From: AP-15 sp963797115
Lineage (GTDB): Bacteria; Pseudomonadota; Alphaproteobacteria; ATCC43930; CGMCC-115725
DNA length: 64,000 nt
Assembly: GCA_963797115.1 (NCBI GenBank)
Contig: CAWCOH010000001.1
Location: forward strand, 1,488,001 to 1,552,000
Reading direction: 5' to 3'
The notes beneath the pieces are model-generated. The model saw only the letters and a list, made by a program, of their open reading frames with translations. It ran no database searches and was not told the origin of the DNA. The first letter of the stretch is position 1; each line of letters begins with the position of its first letter. Shown here piece by piece: positions 53,926 through 62,534 of this stretch. Position numbers and translations under genes: made by a program.

Positions 53926-54585
53926 TCACACGTTGTCGAGCTTAGTGCCGCTCGGCGTTCCGATCATCGCCAAAACCTCGCGCCGGCTCAACGGGTCGTC
54001 GCGGAACGCGCCGAGCATGCGGCTCGTGACCATCGTTACTCCGGGCTTGTGAACGCCGCGTGTCGTCATGCATTGATGCGCCGCCTCGATCACCACGGCA
54101 ACTCCCTTGGGTTGCAGCACGTCGTCGAGCGTGTTGGCGATCTGAGCGGTCATTTTTTCCTGAATCTGCAGACGCTTGGCAAAGACGTCCACGAGTCGGG
54201 CAAGCTTTGAGATGCCGACGACCCGTTTGTCCGGCAGGTAGGCGACATGCACCTTGCCGATGATCGGGGCGATATGATGCTCGCAATGCGATTCGAAACG
54301 GATGTCCTTCAGCGCAACGATCTCGTCATAACCGTTGGTTTCTTCGAAGGTACGCTGAAGCAGTGCCACCGGGTCCTCGTCGTAGCCGCTGAAGAATTCC
54401 TGGTAGGCGCGCACGATGCGGTCCGGGGTGCCGAGCAGCCCCTCGCGGGCCGGATCGTCCCCGGCCCAGCGAAGCAACGTGCGAACTGCCTCCTCGGCCT
54501 CTTCTCGCGTCGGCCGCCGGACAGAGACCGGTTGCCGGGAGAGCGGCCTGTGCAGAGACAAGGATGGAGCCACGGCTTGCGACAT
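53926..54585 (-). CDS. folE: GTP cyclohydrolase I
   Basis: FolE converts GTP to dihydroneopterin triphosphate, the first step of folate synthesis. The 219-residue product has the zinc ligands Cys101, His104 and Cys172 (ESHCEHHIAPIIGKVHVAYLP and AAHQCMTTRGV). It also has the TPDRIVRAYQEFFSGYDEDP helix and the C-terminal MVTSRMLGAFRDDPLSRREVLAMI. It lies 60 bp after apaG on the same strand and is complete. Confidence 0.97.
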   Translation of the reverse strand: MSQAVAPSLSLHRPLSRQPVSVRRPTREEAEEAVRTLLRWAGDDPAREGLLGTPDRIVRAYQEFFSGYDEDPVALLQRTFEETNGYDEIVALKDIRFESHCEHHIAPIIGKVHVAYLPDKRVVGISKLARLVDVFAKRLQIQEKMTAQIANTLDDVLQPKGVAVVIEAAHQCMTTRGVHKPGVTMVTSRMLGAFRDDPLSRREVLAMIGTPSGTKLDNV

Positions 54586-54645
54586 CGGATTCTCTCGTGG
54601 AATTGCGGGACATGTACGCGGAAGCCCTGGGCTCCCGCGCCGCGG

Positions 54646-55038
54646 TCAGTTGAGCCGGACCGCCTGATGCGGACTGTCGAGCGAGAAGGCCGGTACCCGG
54701 ACCCAGAAGCTGTCACCCCCTGGGGTTTCCATCTCGTAGCTGCCGACCATGATTCCGGAAGGGGTCGGCAGGGGGGTGCCGCTGGTGTATTCGAAGCTTT
54801 CGCCCGGAGCCAGCACCGGCTGCTCGCCGACGACGCCAGCGCCCCGCACCTCCTGCATCTGGCCGCGGCTGTCGGTGATCTGCCAATGCCGATTGCGCAG
54901 CTGCACCGTCTCCAGCCCGCGGTTCTCGATGCGGACATGATAGGCCCACACGTAACGACCTTCGGCCGGCGAGGATTGGTCCTCGAGGTAGAACGGCTTT
55001 ACGCTGACTTTGATCGATCGCGTGATTTCCGAATACAT
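54646..55038 (-). CDS. apaG: ApaG domain protein
   Basis: A 130-residue beta-sandwich protein (ITRSIKVSVKPFYLEDQSSPAEGRYVWAYHVRIENRGLETVQLRNRHWQITDSRGQMQEVRGAGVVGEQPVLAPGESFEYTSGTPL). The GIMVGSYEME core is typical. ApaG was linked to Co/Mg efflux in enteric bacteria, but its role is unclear. The ATG at 55038 is preferred; the frame runs on to 55071. In many alphaproteobacteria apaG is next to hslO; here it is 4.6 kb away on the other strand. Confidence 0.95.
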   Translation of the reverse strand: MYSEITRSIKVSVKPFYLEDQSSPAEGRYVWAYHVRIENRGLETVQLRNRHWQITDSRGQMQEVRGAGVVGEQPVLAPGESFEYTSGTPLPTPSGIMVGSYEMETPGGDSFWVRVPAFSLDSPHQAVRLN

Positions 55039-55137
55039 CGCCGATGCTCCTCGCTTTCCACCTCGGCACAATCGCGAGCCGCGCCGATGCGGAGGTCGAC
55101 CCGCACAATGTCGGCTGGGTGCCGGAAGCCGTCAAGA

Positions 55138-56016
55138 TCACCGCGCCGGCGCCAAGAGCTCGAGCGCCCGATCGGCGACGCCGTCGTGCGATCCATCCGG
55201 GCTGATCGGCTGGATGCAGACATGGTCGGCGCCGGCGTCCCAATGTTGTTGGATACGGGCGCGGATCGCGCCCTCGTCGCCCCACGCCACCACGGCATCG
55301 ATAAAACGGTCGGAACCACCGCCGCTAAGGTCGGCCTCGCCAAAGCCCTGGCGATGCCAGTCGTTGACGTAATTCTCCAACTGCATGTAGCGAGACAGCG
55401 CCTGGCGAGCGGCGCTGCGCGCCCGCGCTGCGTCGGTTTCCAGCACCACCCAGACCTCCGGGCACAACAGCTTGCCGGGGCCCAGGATCGAGCGCGCCTG
55501 CGCGGTGTGCTCCGGGGTCGTATTATAGGGATGGGCGCCGTCGGCCAGCTCGCCTGACAGCGCCATCATTCTCGGACCTAGCGCTGCGACAACAGTCAGC
55601 GGCGTTTCCGGCGGCTCGGGTCCCTGATAGGGCGCCTGCCGCATCGCCTGCAGATAAGCGCGCATCGTCGCGACCGGCTTGCCATACGAGTGGCCGCGCA
55701 AATTTTCGACCATCGGCCGATGCGAGACGCCGACGCCAAGCAGAAACCGGCCGCCCGACTGCTCGGCTAGGGTGCGCTGACCGTTAGCCATGGCCATCGG
55801 GTCGCGCGCGTAGATGTTGGCGATCCCGGTCGCCACGATAAGCCGCCGGGTGTGGCAGAGCAGCCACGACGAATGCACGAGCGCGTTCCGCCCGCGGCTT
55901 TCGGGAATCCACAGCGCGCCATAACCCCATTCTTCGACCTGTTTGGCGAAAACTGCCGCTTGCGCGGCGCTCATACCGTCCATCCCGACCCAAACACCGA
56001 GCTTGCCGAGTTCCAT
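55138..56016 (-). CDS. Luciferase-like (F420/flavin) monooxygenase family protein
   Basis: A 292-residue TIM-barrel oxidoreductase of the bacterial luciferase superfamily, closest in pattern to F420-linked members (GVWVGMDGMSAAQAAVFAKQVEEWGYGALWIPESRGRNALVHSSWLLCHTRRLIVATGIANIYARDPMAMANGQRTLAEQSGGRFLLGVGVSH; GELADGAHPYNTTPEHTAQARSILG). Whether it uses F420 or FMN cannot be told; no F420 genes are in the window. AAGGAG lies 10 bases before the ATG at 56016. It may head a unit with apaG and folE. Confidence 0.9.
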   Translation of the reverse strand: MELGKLGVWVGMDGMSAAQAAVFAKQVEEWGYGALWIPESRGRNALVHSSWLLCHTRRLIVATGIANIYARDPMAMANGQRTLAEQSGGRFLLGVGVSHRPMVENLRGHSYGKPVATMRAYLQAMRQAPYQGPEPPETPLTVVAALGPRMMALSGELADGAHPYNTTPEHTAQARSILGPGKLLCPEVWVVLETDAARARSAARQALSRYMQLENYVNDWHRQGFGEADLSGGGSDRFIDAVVAWGDEGAIRARIQQHWDAGADHVCIQPISPDGSHDGVADRALELLAPAR

Positions 56017-56316
56017 TGCCGAGCGCTCCTTCACGGGTGTTGCGGCCAGTGTGAAGCGGCACACCGGCTGCGTCCAGTTCGCGCGCCGGATTCCAACTCT
56101 CCACCCTGGCGTAGAGGCAGAACATATCGGAAATTTGCCGGGCTGCGCTGCCCAATTCCCGCCGCGTTATTCCGACACCAACGCCTCGGCGGAAGGGGTT
56201 TTGGTCTTGGCGCGTCGCACCCGGTGAACCTCCAACATGGCATTGAGCGTTTAACGAATTAGCTACTGGTAGCCTGGATGAATCGATCTCGGGGGCCTAA
56301 AGGCTGGAGAGTTGTC

Positions 56317-56514
56317 ATGGCCAACTTCGAGTGCTCGCTCGCCGAGCTGATGGAGGATCCCCTGGTCGGTCTCGTCATGCAGAGTGACGGAGTCGACCGC
56401 CGCGAGCTCGAACTTCTCCTCGAGCGTGTTGGGTGCGGGTGGGGTTGGGCCGATCGGCACCGCAGCAATCCCGACTTGCCGGCTTGGCCGATGGCGGAGC
56501 CGGCGCCATGCTGA
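56317..56514 (+). CDS. Small protein of unknown function
   Basis: A 65-residue protein that I do not recognise. Its N-terminal part is regular and acidic (ANFECSLAELMEDPLVGLVMQSDGVDRRELELLLERVGC) and looks like a short helical DUF. The second half is Trp/Pro-rich. The ATG follows a well-placed GGAGAG (five bases). The stop overlaps the start of the next small gene by seven bases (ATGCTGA). Upstream 56017-56316 shows no gene. Confidence 0.65.
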   Translation: MANFECSLAELMEDPLVGLVMQSDGVDRRELELLLERVGCGWGWADRHRSNPDLPAWPMAEPAPC

Positions 56515-56789
56515 CGCTATTGATGCTGGCAGGCGGCATGGGGATCGCGAGCGCCACCGCCGTCCTGTGGATGCAGGGGCGACGGATGGTCCACCAACGC
56601 GTGTTTGCTGTGCTGGTCAGCGCCACCGTGACAATAATCCTGTTTTCGGTCATCGCCTGGGCTGCGGTTGACCTCATGGCCAGCGCACCGATTCCCGTAC
56701 TCTGGCTCTTGGTTGGCACGCTCGCCTTGGTGTTCGCATTCCGCCTTTACCGCGAATTGCGCACTCTACCGGCAGTCGACAATCCATAG
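56508..56789 (+). CDS. Small membrane protein of unknown function
   Basis: A 93-residue protein with three hydrophobic segments (LTLLMLAGGMGIASATAVLWM; VFAVLVSATVTIILFSVIAWAAVDLM; IPVLWLLVGTLALVFAFRLY). There are no recognisable motifs. The ATG at 56508 lies inside the end of the preceding small gene, so the two are coupled. It lies 76 bp before the MFS gene, and its function may be tied to the transporters downstream. Confidence 0.65.
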   Translation: MLTLLMLAGGMGIASATAVLWMQGRRMVHQRVFAVLVSATVTIILFSVIAWAAVDLMASAPIPVLWLLVGTLALVFAFRLYRELRTLPAVDNP

Positions 56790-56865
56790 CCTGGCGTGCC
56801 GGGCTAAATATCGCCCGGGTTCCAGGGGGCTTGCCCCGCCAAGAGGAGCGCGCGATATCAGGGCG

Positions 56866-58077
56866 GTGCCGACCCTGTTTCTCATCGTCTTTGTCGACTT
56901 GGTCGGGTTCGGTCTCGTCATCCCGCTGCTGCCCTTTTATGCGGTGCGCTTCGCCGCCTCGCCCCAGGTAGTGACGGCGCTGCTTGCGATGTACTCGCTG
57001 GCCCAACTGGTGACGGCGCCGCTGTGGGGTCGGCTCAGCGATCGCGTCGGGCGGCGACCTGTGCTGCTCATTAGCCTTGCGGCCTCGGTCCTGGCTTATT
57101 TGTGGCTTGGGGCTTCGACGGCGCTGTGGATGCTGTTCGCGGCGCGCGCCTTCGCCGGCGCCTGCGCCGGAAATATCGCCGCGGCCCAGGCCTATATCGC
57201 CGACGTCACCGCACCCGAGGACCGGGCCCGGGGCATGGGACTGATCGGCGCGGCTTTCGGACTGGGCTTTATCATCGGCCCGGCGCTTGGGGGGCTGATC
57301 GCCGGCAATGATCCGGCAACAGCCGATGTCGAAACCCCAGCTTGGGTCGCTGCCGCTTTATCGTTCCTGGCACTCCTCGGCGTTTTCTTTCTGTTGCCTG
57401 AGAGCCTCCCGGCGGAGAGCCGCGGCATTACCCGGCCACGTCGGCGCATCGATGCGGTAGTGGGCGCGCTGCACCGGCCGGTCCTGTCGCGGCTGATCCT
57501 AATCTTTTTCTTGGTCATCCTGGCGTTCGCCGGAATGGAGAGCACCTTCGCGTTGTGGGCGATCGAACAATTCGGCTGGGGCCCCCGCCAAGTCGGCTAT
57601 GTTTTCGCTTATGTCGGCATGCTCTCGGCGATCCTGCAGGGAGGGCTGATCGGCCATCTCGCGCGCCGCTTTGGCGAAGAGCGACTGCTGCTCTGCGGAC
57701 TTTCGCTGATCGGCCTGGGTCTCCTGGTGTTGCCGCTCGCGCACGGCATGGCGGCGCTCGGCTTGTCGGTCAGCGGGTTGGCGCTTGGCATGGGGCTGAC
57801 CCAGCCCTCGCTCAACAGTCTGATCTCGCGCCGCGCCGGGCGCGAGGAACAAGGCGAGGTGATGGGCGTATCGCAATCGGTCGGCAGCTTTTCGCGGGTT
57901 CTCGGCCCGTTTGCCGCGGGGTTCTTCTTTGCCACCTTGGGCCGTAGCGCCGCTTTTTGGTCGGGAACGATCCTGATCGCTGCCGGCCTGCTGCTGGCGT
58001 TGAAGATTCCGCGCTTGGCCGCGGTGCCTGCCGCCGAAGCCAAACCGCTTAGCCATGAGGGTGGTCCGGCGCGATGA
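56866..58077 (+). CDS. MFS transporter, TetA/multidrug-like
   Basis: A 403-residue, 12-helix exporter of the DHA1/TetA type. It begins LFLIVFVDLVGFGLVIPLLPFYAVRFAASPQVVTALLAMYSLAQLVTAPLWGRLSDRVGRRPVLLISL, with the cytoplasmic motif A GRLSDRVGRRPV. It also has the GLIGAAFGLGFIIGPALGGLI motif C region. The GTG at 56866 puts the first helix at the N-terminus. The stop overlaps the next gene (ATGA). The substrate is unknown, and sequence alone does not show drug resistance. Confidence 0.9.
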   Translation: MPTLFLIVFVDLVGFGLVIPLLPFYAVRFAASPQVVTALLAMYSLAQLVTAPLWGRLSDRVGRRPVLLISLAASVLAYLWLGASTALWMLFAARAFAGACAGNIAAAQAYIADVTAPEDRARGMGLIGAAFGLGFIIGPALGGLIAGNDPATADVETPAWVAAALSFLALLGVFFLLPESLPAESRGITRPRRRIDAVVGALHRPVLSRLILIFFLVILAFAGMESTFALWAIEQFGWGPRQVGYVFAYVGMLSAILQGGLIGHLARRFGEERLLLCGLSLIGLGLLVLPLAHGMAALGLSVSGLALGMGLTQPSLNSLISRRAGREEQGEVMGVSQSVGSFSRVLGPFAAGFFFATLGRSAAFWSGTILIAAGLLLALKIPRLAAVPAAEAKPLSHEGGPAR

Positions 58078-59912
58078 GCCCGCACGGCCGCCCGATCGGT
58101 GCCGGTCCAGCGCCCCCCAAAGGGCACTTAAGGGACGAGCTGCGCGCCCTCAAATCGCTGGCGCCCTATCTTTGGCCGCGCAATTCGTTCGAGCTGCGGG
58201 CGCGGGTCGTGCTGGCGGTGGCCTTCCTGCTCGCCGGCAAGCTCGTCAACATCTACGTTCCCTTTCTTTACAAGCAGGCGGTCGACGCCTTGGCACCCGG
58301 CAACGCCATTGTCGCGGTACCGGTCGCCCTGATCATCGCCTACGGGCTCGCCCGGATGTTGTCGCAAGGCTTCAACGAGCTGCGCAACGCCGTCTTTGCC
58401 AAGGTCAGCCAACGCGCGGTGCGACGGCTGGCGCTGACTGCTTTTCGCCACGTTCATGCCTTGTCGCTGCGCTTTCACCTCGAGCGCCGCACCGGCGGGT
58501 TGTCGCGGGCGATCGAGCGCGGCACGGCGGGGATCGATTTTCTGCTGTCCTTCATGCTGTTCAATGTCGTACCGACGTTGTTCGAGATCCTGCTGGTGTG
58601 CGGGATCCTGTGGCGGCTGTTCGACTGGACCTTTGCCGCGGTCACCTTGGTGACCATCGTGCTCTACATCGGCTTTACATTTTCGATCACCGATTGGCGA
58701 GTGCGCTTCCGGCGCGAGATGAATGACCGCAACACCGAGGCCAACACTAAAGCCGTCGACGGAATGCTGAATTTCGAGACCGTCAAGTACTTTGCCAACG
58801 AGCAGCACGAGGTGCTGCGCTACGACGCGGCACTCCAGGCCTATGAGCGCGCCGCGGTCAAGAGCGAGACTACCTTGACCCTGCTCAATCTCGGTCAAGG
58901 CACGATCATGGCAACGGGCCTCGTCGGGATCATGATCCTGGCGGGGAGGGGTGTCGCCGCGGCCGAAATGACCGTCGGCGACTTCGTGCTGGTCAACGCC
59001 TATCTGATGCAGCTCTACACCCCGCTCAACTTTCTTGGCATGGTCTACCGCAACATCAAGCAGTCCTTGACCGATCTCGAGCAGATGACGGCGCTGTTGG
59101 CGGTCAAGCCCGAGATCGAGGATCGTCCCGCAGCGCCGGCACTGATCGTCGGCCGCGGCGCCGTCGCCTTCCACCATGTCGATTTCGGCTATGATCCCCG
59201 CCGCTCCATCTTGTCCGACGTCGATTTCCGTGTACCCCCCGGCGCCAAAATCGCGATCGTCGGGCCGAGCGGCGCCGGCAAGTCGACGATCGCCCGCCTG
59301 CTGTTCCGCTTTTACGATGTCGACGGCGGTGCCATCGAGATCGACGGCCAGGACATCCGCGACATCACCCAGGAGAGCCTGCGGCGGGCAATCGGCGTCG
59401 TGCCGCAAGACACGGTGCTGTTCAACGACACGATCTATTACAACATCGCTTATGGCCGCCCCGGGGCGCCGCGTGCGGATATCGAAGAAGCCGCACGCCA
59501 TGCCCACATCCACGATTTCATTACGGTCTTGCCGGACGGCTATCAGACGATGGTCGGCGAGCGCGGCCTCAAGCTTTCGGGCGGCGAGAAGCAGCGCGTG
59601 GCGATTGCCCGAGTGATCTTGAAGGCGCCCAAGATCCTCGTTTTCGACGAGGCGACCTCGGCGCTCGACACCAAGACCGAGCGCGAGATCCAGGCGAGCC
59701 TCGCCGAGGTGTCTGCGGACCGCACGACCCTCGTCATCGCGCACCGGCTGTCGACGATCGTCGATGCCGACGAGATCCTGGTACTTGACGGCGGCCAAAT
59801 CGTCGAGCGCGGCCACCATCGGGATCTGCTGCTTCGTCACGGCGTCTATGCGGGGATGTGGACCCGCCAGCAGGAGGCGGCGCAGCGCGAGGCGGCACTC
59901 GCGGCGGATTGA
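58074..59912 (+). CDS. ATM1/HMT1-type ABC exporter (fused membrane and ATPase)
   Basis: A 612-residue half-transporter with six membrane helices (about residues 40-310) followed by an ATPase domain: Walker A GPSGAGKST, signature LSGGEKQRVAIARV, Walker B KILVFDEATSALD and H-loop IAHRLST. The membrane part carries ERGTAGIDFLLSFMLFNVVPTLFEI and DGMLNFETVKYFANEQHE, typical of the ATM1/HMT1 group that exports glutathione-linked or Fe-S-related compounds and heavy metals. It overlaps the MFS gene by four bases. Confidence 0.94.
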   Translation: MSPHGRPIGAGPAPPKGHLRDELRALKSLAPYLWPRNSFELRARVVLAVAFLLAGKLVNIYVPFLYKQAVDALAPGNAIVAVPVALIIAYGLARMLSQGFNELRNAVFAKVSQRAVRRLALTAFRHVHALSLRFHLERRTGGLSRAIERGTAGIDFLLSFMLFNVVPTLFEILLVCGILWRLFDWTFAAVTLVTIVLYIGFTFSITDWRVRFRREMNDRNTEANTKAVDGMLNFETVKYFANEQHEVLRYDAALQAYERAAVKSETTLTLLNLGQGTIMATGLVGIMILAGRGVAAAEMTVGDFVLVNAYLMQLYTPLNFLGMVYRNIKQSLTDLEQMTALLAVKPEIEDRPAAPALIVGRGAVAFHHVDFGYDPRRSILSDVDFRVPPGAKIAIVGPSGAGKSTIARLLFRFYDVDGGAIEIDGQDIRDITQESLRRAIGVVPQDTVLFNDTIYYNIAYGRPGAPRADIEEAARHAHIHDFITVLPDGYQTMVGERGLKLSGGEKQRVAIARVILKAPKILVFDEATSALDTKTEREIQASLAEVSADRTTLVIAHRLSTIVDADEILVLDGGQIVERGHHRDLLLRHGVYAGMWTRQQEAAQREAALAAD

Positions 59913-59919
59913 CGCAAGC

Positions 59920-60918
59920 GTGGCGACCGAAGCGCTGATCGCGGCCTTGAGGAGGGACGATCGGCGGGCGCTCGCTCGCGCCATCACCCTTGTCGAATCG
60001 ACCCGTCCCGATCATCGCGAGGAAGCCGAACGGCTCGTCGAAGCGCTGCTGCCCTATTCCGGCTGTGCGGTCCGCATCGGCATATCCGGCCCGCCGGGTG
60101 CGGGCAAATCGACCTTTATCGAGCGCTTCGGCCTCGACGGCATCGCGGCAGGCCGGCATATCGCGGTGCTTGCCGTCGACCCGGCATCGAAGCGCGGCGG
60201 CGGTGCAATCCTCGGCGACAAGACCCGCATGGCTGAGCTGGGCCGAGCGCCCGCCGCCTTCATCCGGCCTTCCTCGGCCGGCGAGCGGGGAGGGGGGGTG
60301 GCGCGCCATACCCGAGAGGCGATCCTGCTCTGTGAGGTGGCCGGCTTTGACGCGGTGCTGGTCGAGACCGTCGGCGTCGGTCAGGCCGAGACTTCGGTCG
60401 CCGAAATCGTCGATATGTTCGTGCTGATCCTGCCGCCGGCCGCCGGCGACGAGCTACAAGGGATCAAACGTGGCGTCGTCGAGCTGGCCGATCTCGTGCT
60501 CGTCAACAAGGCCGATGGTGAGCTCGCCGCGGCTGCCCGCCGCTCCGCCGCCGATTACGCGAATGCTGTCCGGCTGCTCCGGCCGCCGCTGCCCGAGTGG
60601 CAGGTCCCGGTGCGCGCGGTTTCGGCGCTCGAAGGGACCGGCATCCGCGAGGTCTGGGACGATGTGGTGCACTTTCGTTCGGCCCTCGAACAATCGGGCG
60701 CCTGGTCGCGCCGCCGCGCCGAGCAGGCGCGCGCGGCCCTCTGGGCCGAGATCGGCGACAATCTCCTCGACCATTTCCGCAGCGCCCCCGCCGTCGCCGG
60801 CCGTCTTGTCGCCGCCGAAGCAGAAGTCATGGCCGGCACCCGCACCCCCACCGTCGCGGCGCGCACATTGCTCGCGGCATTTCTCGGCGGGGCAGGGGAG
60901 AATCCCGAAATCATGTAG
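59920..60918 (+). CDS. meaB: MeaB/ArgK-type GTPase chaperone of cobalamin mutases
   Basis: A 332-residue G protein that loads and protects methylmalonyl-CoA mutase. Features are the G1 motif GPPGAGKSTFIE, DPASKRGGGAILGDKTRM, RPSSAGERGGGVARHTREAILLCEVAGFDAVLVETVGVGQAE (switch II region) and G4 NKAD. The GTG start at 59920 lies 7 bases after the ABC gene stop; the frame opens earlier inside that gene. No mutase gene is in the window. Transporter and meaB are likely one unit. Confidence 0.94.
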   Translation: MATEALIAALRRDDRRALARAITLVESTRPDHREEAERLVEALLPYSGCAVRIGISGPPGAGKSTFIERFGLDGIAAGRHIAVLAVDPASKRGGGAILGDKTRMAELGRAPAAFIRPSSAGERGGGVARHTREAILLCEVAGFDAVLVETVGVGQAETSVAEIVDMFVLILPPAAGDELQGIKRGVVELADLVLVNKADGELAAAARRSAADYANAVRLLRPPLPEWQVPVRAVSALEGTGIREVWDDVVHFRSALEQSGAWSRRRAEQARAALWAEIGDNLLDHFRSAPAVAGRLVAAEAEVMAGTRTPTVAARTLLAAFLGGAGENPEIM

Positions 60919-61205
60919 CAACCATGCCACCTGCGCAGTTCGCGTTTTACGCGCGAGCCGCTTTCCCCGGCCTGAAAATACAGGTGAAATTCAGGCGCGA
61001 GCCCAACCTATAGTTCTTCTCCGATCTGCAGCGTGGCCAAAGCGGTCATGTTAGCCGCCCCAAAAATTCGTGCATTATATTGTATTGATGCGATATTGTC
61101 AATTGCCGGCGTTGGCCGCTTTGTCGCGAGAGACGACTTTTAGCACTCTTGATCGACGACTGTCAGAACCCATCTCGGCGTGTGCGGAATATAAGGGGAC
61201 GGGAA

Positions 61206-61499
61206 ATGCGCACCATCACGATAAGAATGCGCGCGGTCGATTTTGCCGAGCGGATGACCGCGATGCGCGCCTGGCTCGACGAGCACCGATGCGAGCCCTC
61301 CAGGTTCAAATACTCTGAAGATGGCAGTGATCTTTTGATTGATGTGAGCTTTAGGGCTGCTGTCGAGGCCGCGGCCTTCTCGGCGCGGTTCAACGGCGAC
61401 GATACCCACGGCAACTCGACAAGCTCCTCACCGACTGTGGGGAGCGGAGTCTCGATTGGTGAGGCCGGTTACGTTTCCATCGACGATCCATCGTCTTGA
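61206..61499 (+). CDS. Small protein of unknown function
   Basis: A 97-residue protein. The first 65 residues are regular (RTITIRMRAVDFAERMTAMRAWLDEHRCEPSRFKYSEDGSDLLIDVSFRAAVEAAAFSARFNGD), an alpha/beta pattern seen, from memory, in small uncharacterised alphaproteobacterial proteins. The tail is Ser/Gly-rich. A GGGGACGGG precedes the ATG. The 287 bp before it (60919-61205) hold no gene and are partly AT-rich. Confidence 0.72.
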   Translation: MRTITIRMRAVDFAERMTAMRAWLDEHRCEPSRFKYSEDGSDLLIDVSFRAAVEAAAFSARFNGDDTHGNSTSSSPTVGSGVSIGEAGYVSIDDPSS

Positions 61500-61543
61500 G
61501 TCGCCAACCTCGCATTGCGGGAAATTGCCGTGGCGAGCCCTGC

Positions 61544-62431
61544 TTAGCCGGAGATCATGGCGCGGACGAAGGCGCCGCCCTGCTCGATCGCGCGCCGGCC
61601 AGCCGTGAGCTCGGGGTGAAAGATGTGCCAGACATGGACCATCTCGGGCCAGATCTGCAGATCGACGCGGACATCGGCGGCGCCGGCGACCTTAGCCAGC
61701 CGGATCGCGTCGTCGAGCAGGGTTTCCGCCGCGCCGACCTGGATCAGCAATGGCGCCAGGTCGGTGAGATCGGCATAGAGCGGCGCAGCCAAGGGCGAAC
61801 GCGGATTGGCGCCTCCCAGGTAGAGCTTGGCCATGTCGAGCAGGGGCTCGCGCTGCACCATCGGGTCGGTTTCGGCCTTGGTCGACATTGTCTCGCCGAT
61901 GCCTTCCATGTCGACCCAGGGCGAGATGCACCAGCCGCAGGCCGGCTGCTCCAGCCCGGCCTCGCGGATCCCCAGCATCGCTGCGACGACGAGACCGCCA
62001 CCGGCACTGTCCCCGGCGATCGCGATCCGTCCCGGCGGGATACCGCGTGACAGCAGGTAGCGGTATCCCGACACCGCGTCATCGACCGCCGCCGGGAACG
62101 GGTTCTCCGGCGCCAAGCGGTAATCGAGGGCCAATGCCCACGCCTTCGCCGCGCGCCCGGCTTCCGAAACCAGATGCCGGTGGCTGTCGAGCGAGCCGAT
62201 GACATAGCCGCCGCCGTGCACGTAGAGGAGTGCGGCGTCGCGATCGTCCTGCGGCGTCGAGGTCCACTCCGCCTGGACGCCGTTGGCGGTGACCGGTTCG
62301 ACCGTGACGTCGTGCGCAATACTATATTGCGAAAACAGCGCGTCCATATCCTTGCGCCGCTGCCGGTAGTCGTCCGAACGCTCCCGGCTGGTCAATTTCG
62401 CGCGCAATGCGCCGATTTCGCTATCGACCAT
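61544..62431 (-). CDS. HSL-family alpha/beta hydrolase (acetyl esterase/lipase type)
   Basis: A 295-residue serine hydrolase with the hormone-sensitive-lipase pattern: oxyanion motif LLYVHGGGYVIGS, nucleophile IAGDSAGGGLVV, and C-terminal IWPEMVHVWHIF holding the catalytic His. YRLAPENPFPAAVDDAVSGYRYL is a typical linking block. The ATG at 62431 is supported by GGAGAGGGAC upstream; the frame opens further upstream at 62740 in non-protein sequence. It diverges from the GMC oxidoreductase gene with 103 bp between, so a shared regulatory region is likely. Confidence 0.94.
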   Translation of the reverse strand: MVDSEIGALRAKLTSRERSDDYRQRRKDMDALFSQYSIAHDVTVEPVTANGVQAEWTSTPQDDRDAALLYVHGGGYVIGSLDSHRHLVSEAGRAAKAWALALDYRLAPENPFPAAVDDAVSGYRYLLSRGIPPGRIAIAGDSAGGGLVVAAMLGIREAGLEQPACGWCISPWVDMEGIGETMSTKAETDPMVQREPLLDMAKLYLGGANPRSPLAAPLYADLTDLAPLLIQVGAAETLLDDAIRLAKVAGAADVRVDLQIWPEMVHVWHIFHPELTAGRRAIEQGGAFVRAMISG

Positions 62432-62534
62432 GTCCCTCTCCAGTGCCGTCCGTTGGTGGTGCTGATTCGCCACCCTATCATGGTCGAGGCTGCTAAAATA
62501 CCGCCTGCCGGCCAGGACAAAGGGAGGGGAGGAG

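Noticed and set aside
53714..53929. Minus-strand ORF of 71 codons upstream of the argument for folE
   Set aside because: It has no start signal and no recognisable sequence, and it lies in an AT-variable gap.
58128..59987. Open frame of about 619 codons on the minus strand
   Set aside because: It is antisense to the ABC exporter, with no recognisable motifs and a biased, repeat-like composition.
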